A DNA stretch of 64,000 nucleotides from Antedon mediterranea (lineage: Eukaryota; Echinodermata; Crinoidea; Comatulida; Antedonidae): the NCBI RefSeq assembly GCF_964355755.1, contig NC_092672.1, forward strand, positions 14,380,501-14,444,500. Reading direction: 5' to 3'. Numbering within the stretch: position 1 is the first letter of the stretch; every line of letters begins with the position of its first letter. Both the position numbers and the translations under genes were made by a program. Positions 36,043 through 48,300 of this stretch are shown in pieces. Under the pieces are notes generated by a model. It was not told the DNA's origin. It worked only from the letters and a program-made list of their open reading frames with translations, and did no database searches.

Positions 36043-37108
36043 AGGCCCGTAGCCAGGGGGGGGTTTTTATGGTTCGGGCGAACCCCCCCCCCCCCCCCTT
36101 TACAGCGAACCCCCCTTAACCGACTGCGAACCCCCATCCCCGACATGCCCAATACCTCACCCTCATCTCCGAAAATCGTCCAAATACGTGCCCCACAGTA
36201 CAAAAAGTTGTTCGTAAATTAAAAAATTCGTAAACTCGTTCGGAATAACTCATACAGTACCTTTTTCCCTGTATGAGCGTACTTCGAGCGATAAAGTCTG
36301 TAAAGAGTTGCAAATGAATTGCGGATTTTAACCTGAAAAATAAATGTTTGGTCCCTGCATGTAACATGATATTGACGCGTCTCACAGCGAGCTGGGGGAC
36401 GAACGATTCGTACAAAGGACACCGCCAGACAACTGCGTACCAATTGTTTAGATCACTGGCAGTCAGGCAGCATGCATAAAGTATATAGCCTTCCGACATA
36501 CATCAGTATTTATGTGTGGCTATGAAGTATAATGTATCATAGAGGATTATAGTGAATATTAATATCTTACACTATAATATCTATGGTATCATGTACTGTA
36601 GTTCACATTATGGCATCCGATTATTTTTTTCTAGACCACCAGCCGATACGTACTCAAATGTATCAATATCACCTATTTACATTGGCATATTTAATTTCCT
36701 CAACAAATTGCTGTAAATAAATATTATAGATAGAGCTATAATAAGAATTGCTTTTGCCTTCACCCAGTGTGCTTTTTTCGGGGCTTCTCCTAGACGTACG
36801 TTCGCATTGAACTTGAACGCAAAACAAAATATCGAGTAAATGATCAAACAATCGGCGGTTCCGCACAGAGCACGCGCATCTAACATACGGCAACAAATGT
36901 AATCGTTTAAATAGTCCACGAGTCCAAGTACGATCGTTTTGCTCATTGGTAGCATGCTGCATGAGAGTGTCTTTTCCGACCATCTAGGGGTGTCATTTAA
37001 CAAAATTTGCTTCGCCTCAGGCCCCACCCCAGGGGGGGGGGGGGTAGGTATGGGGGTGGGGGTGACCCAAATACTTAGTGTGCGAACCCCCCCTTGACAG
37101 ATCCTGGC
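36043..37108. mobile_element. MITE-like element splitting the LINE minisatellite
   Basis: The ends are imperfect inverted repeats: CAGGCCCGTAGCCAGG at the left and CCTGGCTACGGCCCTG at the right, a hAT-like type, with long C or G runs just inside. No 8-bp target duplication is seen, and the array phase skips TAT at the junction. The interior 36690-37015 is homologous to 63200-63475 and, inverted, to 48850-49215. Confidence 0.65.
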
Positions 37109-37527
37109 TACGGCCCTGGCACCTTGTGAGATGTTTCCACCCCAGCTAACCAACCTTTGTAGTCTGTCCCTATCACCTTGTGAGATGTTTCCACCCCAGC
37201 AAACCAACCTTTGTAGTCTGTCCCTATCACCTTGTGAGATGTTTCCACCCCAGCTAACCAACCTTTGTAGTCTGTCCCTATCACCTTGTGAGATGTTTCC
37301 ACCCCAGCTAACCAACCTTTGTAGTCTGTCCCTATCACCTTGTGAGATGTTTCCACCCCAGCAAACCAACCTTTGTAGTCTGTCCCTATTACCTTGTGAG
37401 ATGTTTCCACCCCAGCTAACCAACCTTTGTAGTCTGTCCCTATCACCTTGTGAGATGTTTCCACCCCAGCTAACCAACCTTTGTAGTCTGTCCCTATCAC
37501 CTTGTGAGATGTTTCCACTCCAGCAAA
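37109..37527 (-). repeat. 54-bp minisatellite array 2 inside the LINE frame (8 copies)
   Basis: Same 18-codon unit as array 1. The first minus-strand copy continues directly from LINE sequence reading YNSIILGLYSYCLVCWSGN, which places the repeat in the normal RT C-terminus. Confidence 0.95.
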
Positions 37528-38612
37528 CCAAACAATAGCTATATAAACCGAGAATAATGGAATTATAGTAAGATAACAATATCTCTTTTCGTACATCAAA
37601 TGAATTCAGTTTCCTGAATCAATAAAAATACCCCACGAAAGTTTGTTATCGTATGTCACCCCCAGATACTTATACGATGTGACCTGTGCAATTTCTTTAT
37701 TTTCAATTACAATTATTTCTTTCTTTACTCGCTTTTGTTTTCTATAATCGATTACCATTTCTTTGGTTTTCTCAGTATTAATTTTTAAAGAAAATTATCC
37801 TTACAGTAAGCAACAAACCTTAGAATTTCTGTATAATATTGTGACAGGTCGTCCTTCTTAATCAGACCTAGGATCACAGAATCATCCGCGTATTTAATTG
37901 TGGAACATTCGATAGCTGATCTGAAATCAGCAGTGTATAATATACTATATATTATATAGTAACAGAAACGGAGCTAGCACGGTGCCTTGTGAGGCGCCAG
38001 TACTAGTATAGGGTATCGGGACAGAGGTTACCAATTCGTACAAATTGTGACCGATTCGTCAAATAATTAAGAACAAAAGTGATGAGATAACATGGGACAT
38101 TCATATTAATGAACTTATTGGTCATAACATGTGGCTGAATTGTATTAAAAGCTGATGAAAAGTCAAAATACATCAGCCGCACTGAATGTCCCTTGCTAAC
38201 TTGTTCTAAATGAGAGTAAATTCTGTCATTTTTAAAAAGTAATGCATCTTCGGTGGAACGATTATAACAATACGCAAATTGCAGAGTCCATATAGTTCTT
38301 AACTATAGTGGCTTTAACAAATTAACTACAATTTTCTCAAGAACTTTCATTTCCGTAGACGTGAGAGCTATTGGACGAAGATCATTCATCACACTGATCA
38401 CTGGTCGTTTAGGATTACTTAGGTCTGGAAACAAAATATATATTCTTCAGTTGTGGTTCGCAATATGGCAACAGTATAGTCTCTTTGTATATTGTGCGTC
38501 CTGAAAATGTCCATACTTTCAATTAGTAGGTTGATATACCCCAGTTTGAAGGCCCTTAAAAGAAAGATACTCAGAGAAACAAAGCAATATAAGACAAGTA
38601 GGCCTACCCTGG

Positions 38613-38823
38613 AGTTGGATAGCCGAGTGGTTAGGACACTTGACTGTCATACAGATAAACCCGGGTTCAATTCCCGACAACTCCCAGTCCACTCAGCTGT
38701 AAATGAGTACCTGGTTGAAAATACTAGGGAGAAAAAGGCGGCGTGGAAAGGAACTGGCCACCCTAACACATAATGCCGAGGCTTAGTACAGAGAACACGG
38801 GACTCACCCTTTACCTGGCCCTG
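38613..38823 (+). mobile_element. tRNA-derived SINE, copy 1
   Basis: The tRNA-like head starts GGAGTTG and closes with CAACTCC (a perfect 7-bp acceptor-like stem), with an A box TAGCCGAGTGGTTAGG and a B box GGGTTCAATTCCC. The anticodon stem does not pair, so it is not a tRNA gene. The body includes GAGTACCTGGTTGAAAATAC. A second copy lies inverted at 60036-60262. Confidence 0.85.
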
Positions 38824-38969
38824 AATGTAACAACCAAACAAAAAACACTAACTTTCCAAAACAAAACTTGAATGGATTTCATCAGTACACACTATTGCTA
38901 AATGTGTAGAAGATTCGATTAGATGAGAATGAGATTAAGTTTTTTTTTTCTATACAATTTTCTCGCATT

Positions 38970-39640
38970 TGCATTACTCTAGACTCACTACAAATAGGAC
39001 AATCTATTCAACTTCATTCAGTATACTCGTTCAATTGCACATGCAAGTAGCCATCTTCGACAAGTGCTCAAAGTGGATTGCAAAATAATATCATAAATAT
39101 ATATAAACAAATTTAGAATGTTATGTATGTAACAGCAGTAACTCTACTTCCTGACATTTTTTTGAAAAATCTTCTGTTAAGCAGAATAGTAACATATACA
39201 TTCTGAACAATCTGACACCAAAATGAACTATCCCAATAATGAGATATGGCAATTTGCCTGAAAACAGGTCAAATATCAAATATGGTATTTCTGGTCATTA
39301 TTTGAGAAAAAACTTCATTGTAGTAAATAGAAATGTTTATTTTGACACCTAAACTCTGTGACAAGTAGTTTTATGGATATAAAAATATATTAACCTTAAC
39401 AAGGTTGGCAATTGCACCATGCCTAAAGGTCATCAAAGGCAAACGTGCGTACTTCTGGGCATTTTTTTCATGAAATGTTTCATTAAACTAAATAGTATAG
39501 TAACATATATATTCTGAACAATTTGTCACCAAAATCATATATGACCAATAGAGATATTGAGCGTTTAAGTGAAAATGTCTGACATTTTAAATTATGCAAA
39601 TTAGGTAACCCAAGGGGTCATTTTGCTTGGCGCCCATCAT
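38970..39640. repeat. Right arm of the diverged inverted repeat
   Basis: Inverse of 34060-35225 without the LINE insertion. Within it, two units of about 308 bases (from 39180 and 39488, each starting near AGTAACATATA-ATTCTGAACAAT) form a degenerate tandem pair. Confidence 0.78.
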
Positions 39641-39773
39641 GAATTGAAATTGTATAGGGTGGGAAACCTGTATACCAAATTTGGTATTTTTGGAAAAAGT
39701 AGGCTTATCCCTATAACAGACGTGATTGCAGCTAATAAATGAAATATCCCTATTTTATAGGCCTAGACAACGC

Positions 39774-39798
39774 AGTCCTATGCTTAATGCATAGGACT
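39774..39798. repeat. Perfect 10-bp stem hairpin
   Basis: AGTCCTATGC, loop TTAAT, GCATAGGACT. Confidence 0.9.
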
Positions 39799-39799
39799 A

Positions 39800-40547
39800 C
39801 GGTGTCTAATAAATCAGTTCAGTTACATTTGTGCAGTAATAATAACAATAACAATATACTACAACATTGGTGGTGCCAGCAGGGAGGGGTGGGGGAGATT
39901 ATAGAAAATATTTTGATATTGTGTTGAAATCTCTAAATATGATAAAACAAATATGTATACAGAGAAAATTTATATTACAAAGCTAGCTAAAACGATAGGC
40001 CTATAAAGAATGATATTCAGTATTAAAAATTGAGATTCGGTATAATAATGATAAAATGGTATACTGCATTATAAGATTGTGCTTTGTTTGAATACTTTGA
40101 TAAAATTGTATAGTTTTACCTTTTGAACATAAAATTGCTTTCATTATTTACATGAATTATATGATAAAATAACAAACTAATAAATATTGCAAAGCTAAAC
40201 CCAAAGAAGTATGGGGATACGCGCCCTCGTCGCTAGCCAGGCATATTTTTTTCATAGTTCTAGTTTAAGTCTGGCTAGAGTTAATTTAAAATGTTATTTG
40301 GTTTTCAACCTATGTTAAATACACAAAATTCATAAATTGCGCATTCACATTGCGCAATTGTAAACGTCATGAAAATGTTATGCTGCACAATTCAACTTCA
40401 CGTGAATGACGATTTAAATTTAAATGTATATAGTAGATTCGTATTAGTTAAGTATAGTTTTATATATTTTGTCATTTTTAAGAGTTCCGGTTATCCGCAG
40501 AAATGCAAAATGCACATAGAAAGAAGAATAAAGAGGAAAAAAAGATC
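39800..40547. other. Gene-less spacer
   Basis: A+T-rich. 40436-40485 repeats a piece of the retroposon end at 29800-29870. No gene is seen. Confidence 0.45.
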
Positions 40548-41568
40548 CTTACAATCACAAGGGTTATCCAAAGAAGATCATAATCTGTGATCAATCACAA
40601 GGGTTATCCAAAGAAGATCATAATCTTTGATCAATCACAAGGGTTATCCAAAGAAGATCATAATCTTTGATCAATCACAAGGGTAATCCAAAGAAGATCA
40701 TAATCTTTGATCAATCACAAGGGTTATCCAAAGAAGATCATAATCTTTGATCAATCACAAGGGTAATCAAAAGAAGATCATAATCTTTGATCAATCACAA
40801 GGGTAATCCAAAGAAGATCATAATCTTTGATCAATCACAAGGGTTATCCAAAGAAGATCATAATCTTTGATCAATCACAAGGGTTATCCAAAGAAGATCA
40901 TAATCTTTGATCAATCGCAAGGGTTATCCAAACAAGATCATAATCTTTGATCAATCACAAGGGTTATCCAAAGAAGATCATAATCTTTGATCAATCACAA
41001 GGGTAATCCAAAGAAGATCATAATCTTTGATCAATCACAAGGGTTATCCAAAGAAGATCATAATCTTTGATCAATCACAAGGGTAATCCAAAGAAGATCA
41101 TAATCTTTGATCAATCACAAGGGTTATCCAAAGAAGATCATAATCTTTGATCAATCACAAGGGTAATCCAAAGAAGATCATAATCTTTGATCAATCACAA
41201 GGGTTATCCAAAGAAGATCATAATCTGTGATCAATCACAAGGGTTATCCAAAGAAGATCATAATCTTTGATCAATCACAAGGGTTATCCAAAGAAGATCA
41301 TAATCTTTGATCAATCACAAGGGTAATCCAAAAAAGATCATAATCTTTGATCAATCACAAGGGTTATCCAAAGAAGATCATAATCTTTGATCAATCACAA
41401 GGGTTATCCAAAGAAGATCATAATCTTTGATCAATCGCAAGGGTTATCCAAAGAAGATCATAATCTTTGATCAATCACAAGGGTAATCCAAAGAAGATCA
41501 TAATCTTTGATCAATCACAAGGGTTATCCAAAGAAGATCATAATCTTTGATCAATCACAAGGGTTATG
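40548..41568. repeat. 40-bp satellite, about 25 copies
   Basis: The unit is GGGTTATCCAAAGAAGATCA followed by TAATCTTTGATCAATCACAA. The copies are almost identical. The main variant is GGTTATCC versus GGTAATCC, with a few single changes (TCGCAA at two units, AACAAG, AAAAAG). The period is not a multiple of three and frames close quickly. Confidence 0.98.
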
Positions 41569-41569
41569 A

Positions 41570-42250
41570 TATTTAGAATTAGGTTTTTTAAATGTTGCCT
41601 TTGCCAGTGAAGAAAATGTTTGCACATTTCATGGCTCAACAATAATCCATTGATCTTCTTTGATAGTAATGTTTTAAAAAAGATTAATAAAATCAGACTT
41701 TGAAGATTTTGTAGTTTTAATCTCTTCCATTGCATAAAACAAATTAGTTTTTAAAGAAATATATCTACTACTCCGTCAAATACATTATAGGCCTACTTGG
41801 GAAATGAACGATGTCTCGCACTTTTATTGATGGCGTTACGTTTTGATACGTGCCTCTTTTTGTCACACCATAATAATTATTATTATTAACGATGGGTTTT
41901 TCCCTGCTGTGTGTTTTGGTGATCAATGAACCTGCACAAACACCCATCATGCTCTATTATCTACATTATTGATTGATGACGCTTTGCAAATTAACAGTTA
42001 AATGAAGCAACATTTTGCTTTGTTTCTCATTTAATATATTGTATTAGTTAAAATTGCTGACAACATTGGCGGTAGTTCCATTTCGCAGCTGTCTAAATTT
42101 GTTAACTTGACACAAACCGTGGTGGGAAAAGTTTGACATTCTTTTCACCAACCACAACTCCCTGCTGCATAGGGCCTAGCTAGACCTAGGTAGATAGGGG
42201 TAATACAGGTAGTAATAATACAGTACAACTACAAACAAGATCAGATTGTG
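41570..42250. other. Region upstream of the TNFR gene
   Basis: Should hold the TNFR promoter and 5'UTR. No TATA box or clear start site is evident. TAGGCCTAC occurs at about 41790. Confidence 0.4.
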
Positions 42251-42251
42251 G

Positions 42252-42344
42252 ATGGCATCTACATTGAGATGTATGTCGTTGTGGTTACTGCTACTACTCA
42301 TAATCGGTGTTCTATCACCACTGGCCGCCGAGACGTCAAATAAG
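42252..42344 (+). CDS. TNFR exon 1 (signal peptide)
   Basis: ATG to ETSNK, 31 codons, ending before GCAGGT if a GC-AG intron is used. The GT four bases later (GCAG|GTTATT) would put the frame in phase 1 and run into a stop in exon 2, unless exon 2 starts at the weaker acceptor CACGAG. The hydrophobic core and small residues LAAE fit a cleavable signal. Confidence 0.75.
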
Positions 42345-45300
42345 GCAGGTTATTTTTTATTAATAGATTATTACTGTACCTGTAAATTAAGCCTAGCTAG
42401 GGCGTAGGTAGCCCAAATCTAGGCTATGTAGGCTACGTATGTAGGGGAGTATGGTCGAAGCGGCCGCCAGTTTAATATCGTCATTTGTATGGAACGCCAT
42501 GTGGGCTGTAATCTTTGATTTTTGTTAAGTTGTCAACGCCATGGCCTATATCGAATCGTATACAGTATTGCGTTAATAATTTACGTACGGTATTGTCGAA
42601 TCTTTATATCTCATTTACATACTATCGAATCTTTATACAGTATTGCATTAATAATTTACGTATATGTACGGTATTGTCGAATCTTTATATCTCATTTACA
42701 TACTATCGAATCGTTATACAGTATTGCATTAATAATTTACGTATATATACGGTATTGTCGAATCTTTATATCTCATTTACATACTATCGAATCGTTATAC
42801 AGTATTGCATTAATAATTTACGTATACGGTATTGTCGAATCTTTATATCTCATTTACATACTATCGAATCTTTATACAGTATAGCATTAATAATGGTTCT
42901 AGGACACCTACCCCCTAGACAGTTACCCCCGGATGTTTACCACCCGGACAACTACCCCCTTAGGACATCTATCCCCTTAGGACATCTATCCCCCGGACAA
43001 CGAGCCCCGGACAACTACCCCCTTAGGACAACTACCCCTTAGGAAAACAATCCCCCGGACAACTACCCCCGGACAACCACCCCCCTTAGGACAACTACCC
43101 CCTTAGGATAACTACCCCCCGGTCAACTAACCCCCGGTCAACTAACCCCCGGTCAACTAACCCCCGGTCAACTATCCCCCCCCCCCCCCCAATCCAAAAG
43201 TAGACAAATATATAGGACCGGTTTCTGTAAAAATGAAATCATCTGTTTTTAACGGGTGTTTCGAAACTAGAGACCCGAGACCAGAGACCTGACACGAGAC
43301 CCAATACGAAAAGGGAGACCTATATTTGGGTCTCCCTTTTCGTATATTAATTATTAGGGTCTCCCTTTTCGTATAGTGTGGTCTCTCTTTTCGTATAGTG
43401 GGGTCTCCCTTTTCTTATAGTGGGGTCTCCCTTTTCTTATAGTGGGTCTTCCTTTTCGTATATTTGGATCTCCCATTTTGTATATTTGGATCTACCATTT
43501 TGTATATTTGGGTCTCCCTTTTCGTATAATTGGGTCTCCCTTTTCGTATATTTAGGTCTCCCTTTTCGTATATTAGGGTCTCCCTTTTTGTCGTATAGTG
43601 GGGTCTCCCTTTTCGTCGTATAGTGGGGTCTCCCTTTTCGTACATGGGTCTCCCTTTTCGTATTGGGTCTCGGGTCTCTGGTCTCTGGTCTCGGGTCTCT
43701 AGTTTGAAACACCCGTTTTTAACTGATTATTCTGTTTAACAGCACGCTAGACCCTAGATGTGCTAGATTTAAAGTACCGTATTTATTGAAAAAACGGCCT
43801 GGGCTGTTTATTTTTTAGGTGGACATTTATTGGAAGAAAGTTGTTTATTCAATGGGAGGGGGTATAATCTAATGGAAATTGTCCGGGGGTAATTGTTCCT
43901 AGCGGGTAATTGTTCCTAGGGGGTAATTGTTCCTAGGGGGTAATTGTTCCTAGCGGGTAATTGTTCCTAGGGGGTAATTGTTCCTAGGGGGTAATTGTTC
44001 CTAGGGGGTAATTGTTCCTAGGGGGTAATTGTTCCTAGGGGGTAATTGTTCCTAGGGGGTAATTGTTCCTAGGGGGTAATTGTTCCTAGGGGGTAATTAT
44101 TCCTAGGGGGTAATTATTCCTAGGGGGTAATTATTCCTAGGGGGTAGTTGTCCTAAAGGGGTAGTTGTCCTAAAGGGGTAGTTGTCCTAAAGGGGTAGTT
44201 GTCCTAAAGGGGTAGTTGTCCTAAAGGGGTAGTTGTCCTAAAGGGGTAGTTGTCCTAAAGGGGTAGTTGTCCGGGGGATATTTGTCCGGGGTATTTGTCC
44301 TAAAGGGGTAGTTGTCTAAGGGGTTAGTGGTCCAGGTGGTGGTTGTCCGGGGGGTAATTTTCCGGGGGTAAATGTCCAGGGGGTGAATATCCGGATACGT
44401 TAATAATGTACGTACGGTATTGTCGAATCTTTATCTCATTTACATACTATCTAATCTTTATACAGTATTGCATTACTGTAATAATTTACGTACAGTATTG
44501 TCAAATCTTTATATCTCATTTACATACTATACTATCGAATCTTGGTTTTTATTATGAGTAATAGGGTGTGTTATTCTATTGTAATACATTGTTTGTGTTT
44601 TCAATAGCCGCCAGTCGAGTTATTATCAGAAATTCGCGTAATTAATTACCGTACAGTACAAATACTTGCATCTTATTTAAGTATTAAAACTAATTTTAAA
44701 TTGATTTATATAGCTGAAGGTATAAAATAATGTAGGATATTAAATAAATAAATTGCTGTCATCATGTTATTGTAAATAAATTAGAAGTTAACAAATTATG
44801 ATTGCGAACACTACTAGTTACTTTACTGATTAATTAATATACAATAACAAATATATATATATATATATATATTATTTGTGAATACATTAATTAATTAATT
44901 AATACATTAATCATGATTAATTTAATCATGGAGGTATCTATTTTTATACCTCCATGATTTAATTATAGATTTTCAAAGATAATAATAAAAAAATATACGG
45001 TATTTTAAGAATATTGATGATATTATTATTAGGGACTATAAAGTATACTTAAAACAAGCTCACGATAAAGGATTCACAATACTATTTAGTAAAATTATAA
45101 TTACCGTAGTATCATTAATCACTTCAGAATTAACTTAAGTGATGAAAACGCAATGTTAGGTAAAATCATGCTTTGTTTTTAAAAATCTAAAGACTAAAAT
45201 AAAATGCATTTATAGATTTTGTAAGTAAAATGTAGTCTATGGTGTATATCATTGAATTTGTACGATTTTGAGTTGTATTTTGTGCACACTACCATTTCGT

Positions 45301-48300
45301 AAGTTCTTTCTTGGCTTTTGCCCGCGCGGTTTTCTCTCTGCATGGTCTTATCTTAGCTTTAGAAACACCCATCAGTAGAGGGTAAAATATTATACACATT
45401 TGTTTTATTAGATTTTTTTATTTTGTTTTCGGTTTGTTTACGGTTGTTTTTGGTTGTTTTCGGTAATTAGACTGACCCCTAATGCACTTACCCATTCAGC
45501 CATCCAACCGGCTTACTTACAATGCACCGCACATCATAACACATTAGTATTTTATCAAAAGACATAGGGGGTGCTATATAGGTGTGGATGTAGCCTGGAA
45601 ATTGTATGTACATAGAGGCATAGAGGCAGCCAGTACTTTTTTATCTCTCTGAAGATCTCGCTTCATGAATTAATAAGGCCTACTGTATACTGAATGATGA
45701 TGGTATCGTATCAATTGATATTATAATATAAAAATAATTAAATACTGAAAGCTACTATCAATGATGATTGTCGAAAATGTGATTTTCAATTTCATACTTA
45801 CCATAAAATCAAGTGAAATTGTGAAGCCAATATTTGCAAGATATCAAATCAAATCACTTTATTTCATTCTCATAGGAAAATATTTCATAGTATAGTACAT
45901 AAAATTATTTTAAACATTTGGTTAAAAATAAATATTGTACATCAAAAAACATAATTTAATAGTATACATAAAAAAAGGTATAAGTCACAATTCCAAGGTA
46001 GTAAAAATATTGTATTTTATATTTTTTATTACAGATATCACGAGTTAAAAGAAAAACCTGTGAAGTAAGTTCTTTTCTAATTAGCAAAAAAATATTTTAT
46101 TAGAAATACTGTATATTACATAGTAATATATGATGATTAGGATTTGATTTGGGAAGGATATGATTATAATTAGCCACATTTAATGGACTATCGCACCTCA
46201 CAGTTTTTGTCAATATCAATGTATCCAAAATATTTTCAAAGTAAAGATAATCTAGAAGAAGTTTTAAATATTCATCTGGTTTGGACAATTGGAAAATAAG
46301 TTACTTTTTTAAAGCCTAGTTTCCAGTCGTAACAAATTGCGTAATTTTTACAATGAAAATTGGGATTGTAGCTGATGCAGAAATGTAGTTGAAAGTAGTT
46401 GTTAGGGGCAGTTGTTCTAGATTCGGCCTTTGGGAATTATAATTATTGTTGCCTACATATTAATTTGACTTATTTAAAATATTTATTGTTTGATTTCAAT
46501 ATTGTGTGGGACCTATTGTGTAAAATGATTTCTGTTTTGAGAGTAGTTTAATAGTATAATACCAAAAGAGAACACTAGAGGACAAAACAATATGGTTATA
46601 CACATGAATAAAGAATACTCACATATATTTAATGAGAGATAATTTCACGCTTTACTGAAAAAACTATTGTTCTTTTACTTTCATAACTAAAATGGTATGA
46701 AATGGATGGAAATATTTCATTCCTGATACAATGTTGAAGTATGTCTATTGTATAGGCCTATTTAAAAAATGCAAACAAATTGAATAAAGGATTAAGATTC
46801 ACTGAAAACATTAAAAAATGGATACCATTAAAAATAGCAGCTGAGAAACACAAAATTTCGTGCAGGATTTGAAAGCCAATCAGAAACCAATAGTTATCGC
46901 ATCATATGCATTGTAATCTTTCCGCAACTTCTGAAAGAGGAAGCTGCCTCTGCATAATAGGCAAGGAGGCAGGGGAAATTCGTACAAATGGGAAAAATAG
47001 AGAGCGTGTGGGAATGCAAAGGAGGAAGAAAGAATTTAGGAAATCAAAAATGGGTTGATTGTAGATCAATGCTTGTATATGTATCGATAGTATTAAATCA
47101 AAATCAGTAACACTTTCTAGCTACTGTATGACAATGGTAGCATAGATTCAGTATTCCAAGTGTTCCGCCTTCAATGAAATTTTAAAAGGGAAATTCCCGG
47201 ACTATCAGCTAAAACATGCAAGTCCTCTGTAGTCGTAGTTCCACAGCAATGTTTACTACACTAGTTGTTTATGGTGTATCTAAAATGAGGCCTATTTATC
47301 CTTCTCAATATAGCCAGACATTTTCAAAGTATATAAGTGTAATTTCCAGGGACCTAGCAGCTCTATTTTTCAAAATCCTGCCGCCACCACTTGGATAAGG
47401 GGTTTTCTTGATTTTAGCTTTTTATCAATATTATTGTGATATAAATGTTTACATCAACCATTTTTTTCAGAATTGTTCTACTGCCAATTTCGAAAGTGAA
47501 GCTGTTACTGTTTGTCATGAACTAGATTCTCAGGAATGTTGTAGAGTTTGTGAAAAAGGACAATATAGGATTGACAATGCCTGTCAATATAATAATGATA
47601 CCCGTGAACTTCAATTCAAGTAATCCTTTTTAATTGTTTCAATAGAAATAGATTTTAAGCTTCCAAAGAAGCATATGACTGTATCTTAATGTTAAAGTTT
47701 ATTTATAAAATTGGTTTAAGGAGAACCTAATAAAAACCCTGGGCCAATGACCCAACACACAAACGAGAACCTCTTGTAGACTTCACCAGCTTATGTATTG
47801 AAATGCAGGACAAATGGATACTTAAGCTTGGTTCCCACTAGAACGTAACGCAAGGACGTAAACGCAACGCAAGCGTTTTAACCAATGACAAGCGAAGTTA
47901 TAGACAGTTAGCAATCACAAGCGAATAAGCCATCGCTTGTGATTGGTCAATTCACTTGCGTTGCGTTACGTCCTTTAGACCCATTAATAACATATATACA
48001 TAATGAAAAATGTTATTCTCAACAGTTCAAATTAGTGAAAGAATATATATAGCCCTTATCAGAAAAAACCCAGATAAATACATTGTACAGTAGACGTACC
48101 ATAAGGATCATGTGCTATACTGTATTGCTAAACAATACTTTCATATTGACAAGTAGTCAAATAAGTAAATAACATAGTTATTATATTAATAATGATATTA
48201 TCATGTTTTTATTGTATAAATTGCTCTGTACAGTATACAGTATTAAACTAAAATATTCCTACAACAACATTGAATGTGAACAAAATTTTAATTTTATGGT

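Larger units (their letters stand above)
35338..38445 (-). pseudogene. Decayed LINE (reverse transcriptase) interrupted by minisatellite and MITE
   Basis: On the minus strand, from 5' to 3': NDLRPIALTSTEMKVLEKIV (about 38395-38335), YFDFSSAFNTIQP (about 38175-38140) with a catalytic Asp, TSTGASQGTVLAP, then TIKYADDSVILGL with the YADD active site at 37892-37881. Next come the 54-bp repeat arrays encoding CWGGNISQGDRDRLQRLV, and a C-terminus with NRFQRIIGTELQSPS, SGRLRVPAANTN and YPNSFIPRG. The 3' end has AATAAAGCGATGTCGATGTC (minus sense), an AATAAA followed by a short hexamer tail. Stops and frameshifts make it non-functional. It is a CR1/Rex-like element by C-terminal pattern, and is 5'-truncated. 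Confidence 0.85.

Noticed and set aside
35693-36052. 119-codon plus-strand ORF of repeating TNLCSLSLSPCEMFPPQ
   Set aside because: Antisense reading of the 54-bp array; the repeat length keeps any stop-free frame open.
38613-38690. True tRNA gene
   Set aside because: A and B boxes and the acceptor stem are present, but the anticodon stem does not pair and a SINE body follows; a second copy has the same body.
40548-41568. CRISPR-like regular repeat array
   Set aside because: Units are contiguous with no unique spacers, and the context is eukaryotic; it is a satellite.
42515-43042. 175- and 120-codon ORFs with repeated YISFTYYRI or IFISHLHTIESLYS
   Set aside because: The 81-bp tandem unit is divisible by three, so chance open frames persist; one also runs into the foldback element.
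43415-43712. Repetitive charged ORFs (KRETQIYEKGDP) and the antisense hydrophobic ORF
   Set aside because: Translation of the 19-bp minisatellite inside the inner foldback element.
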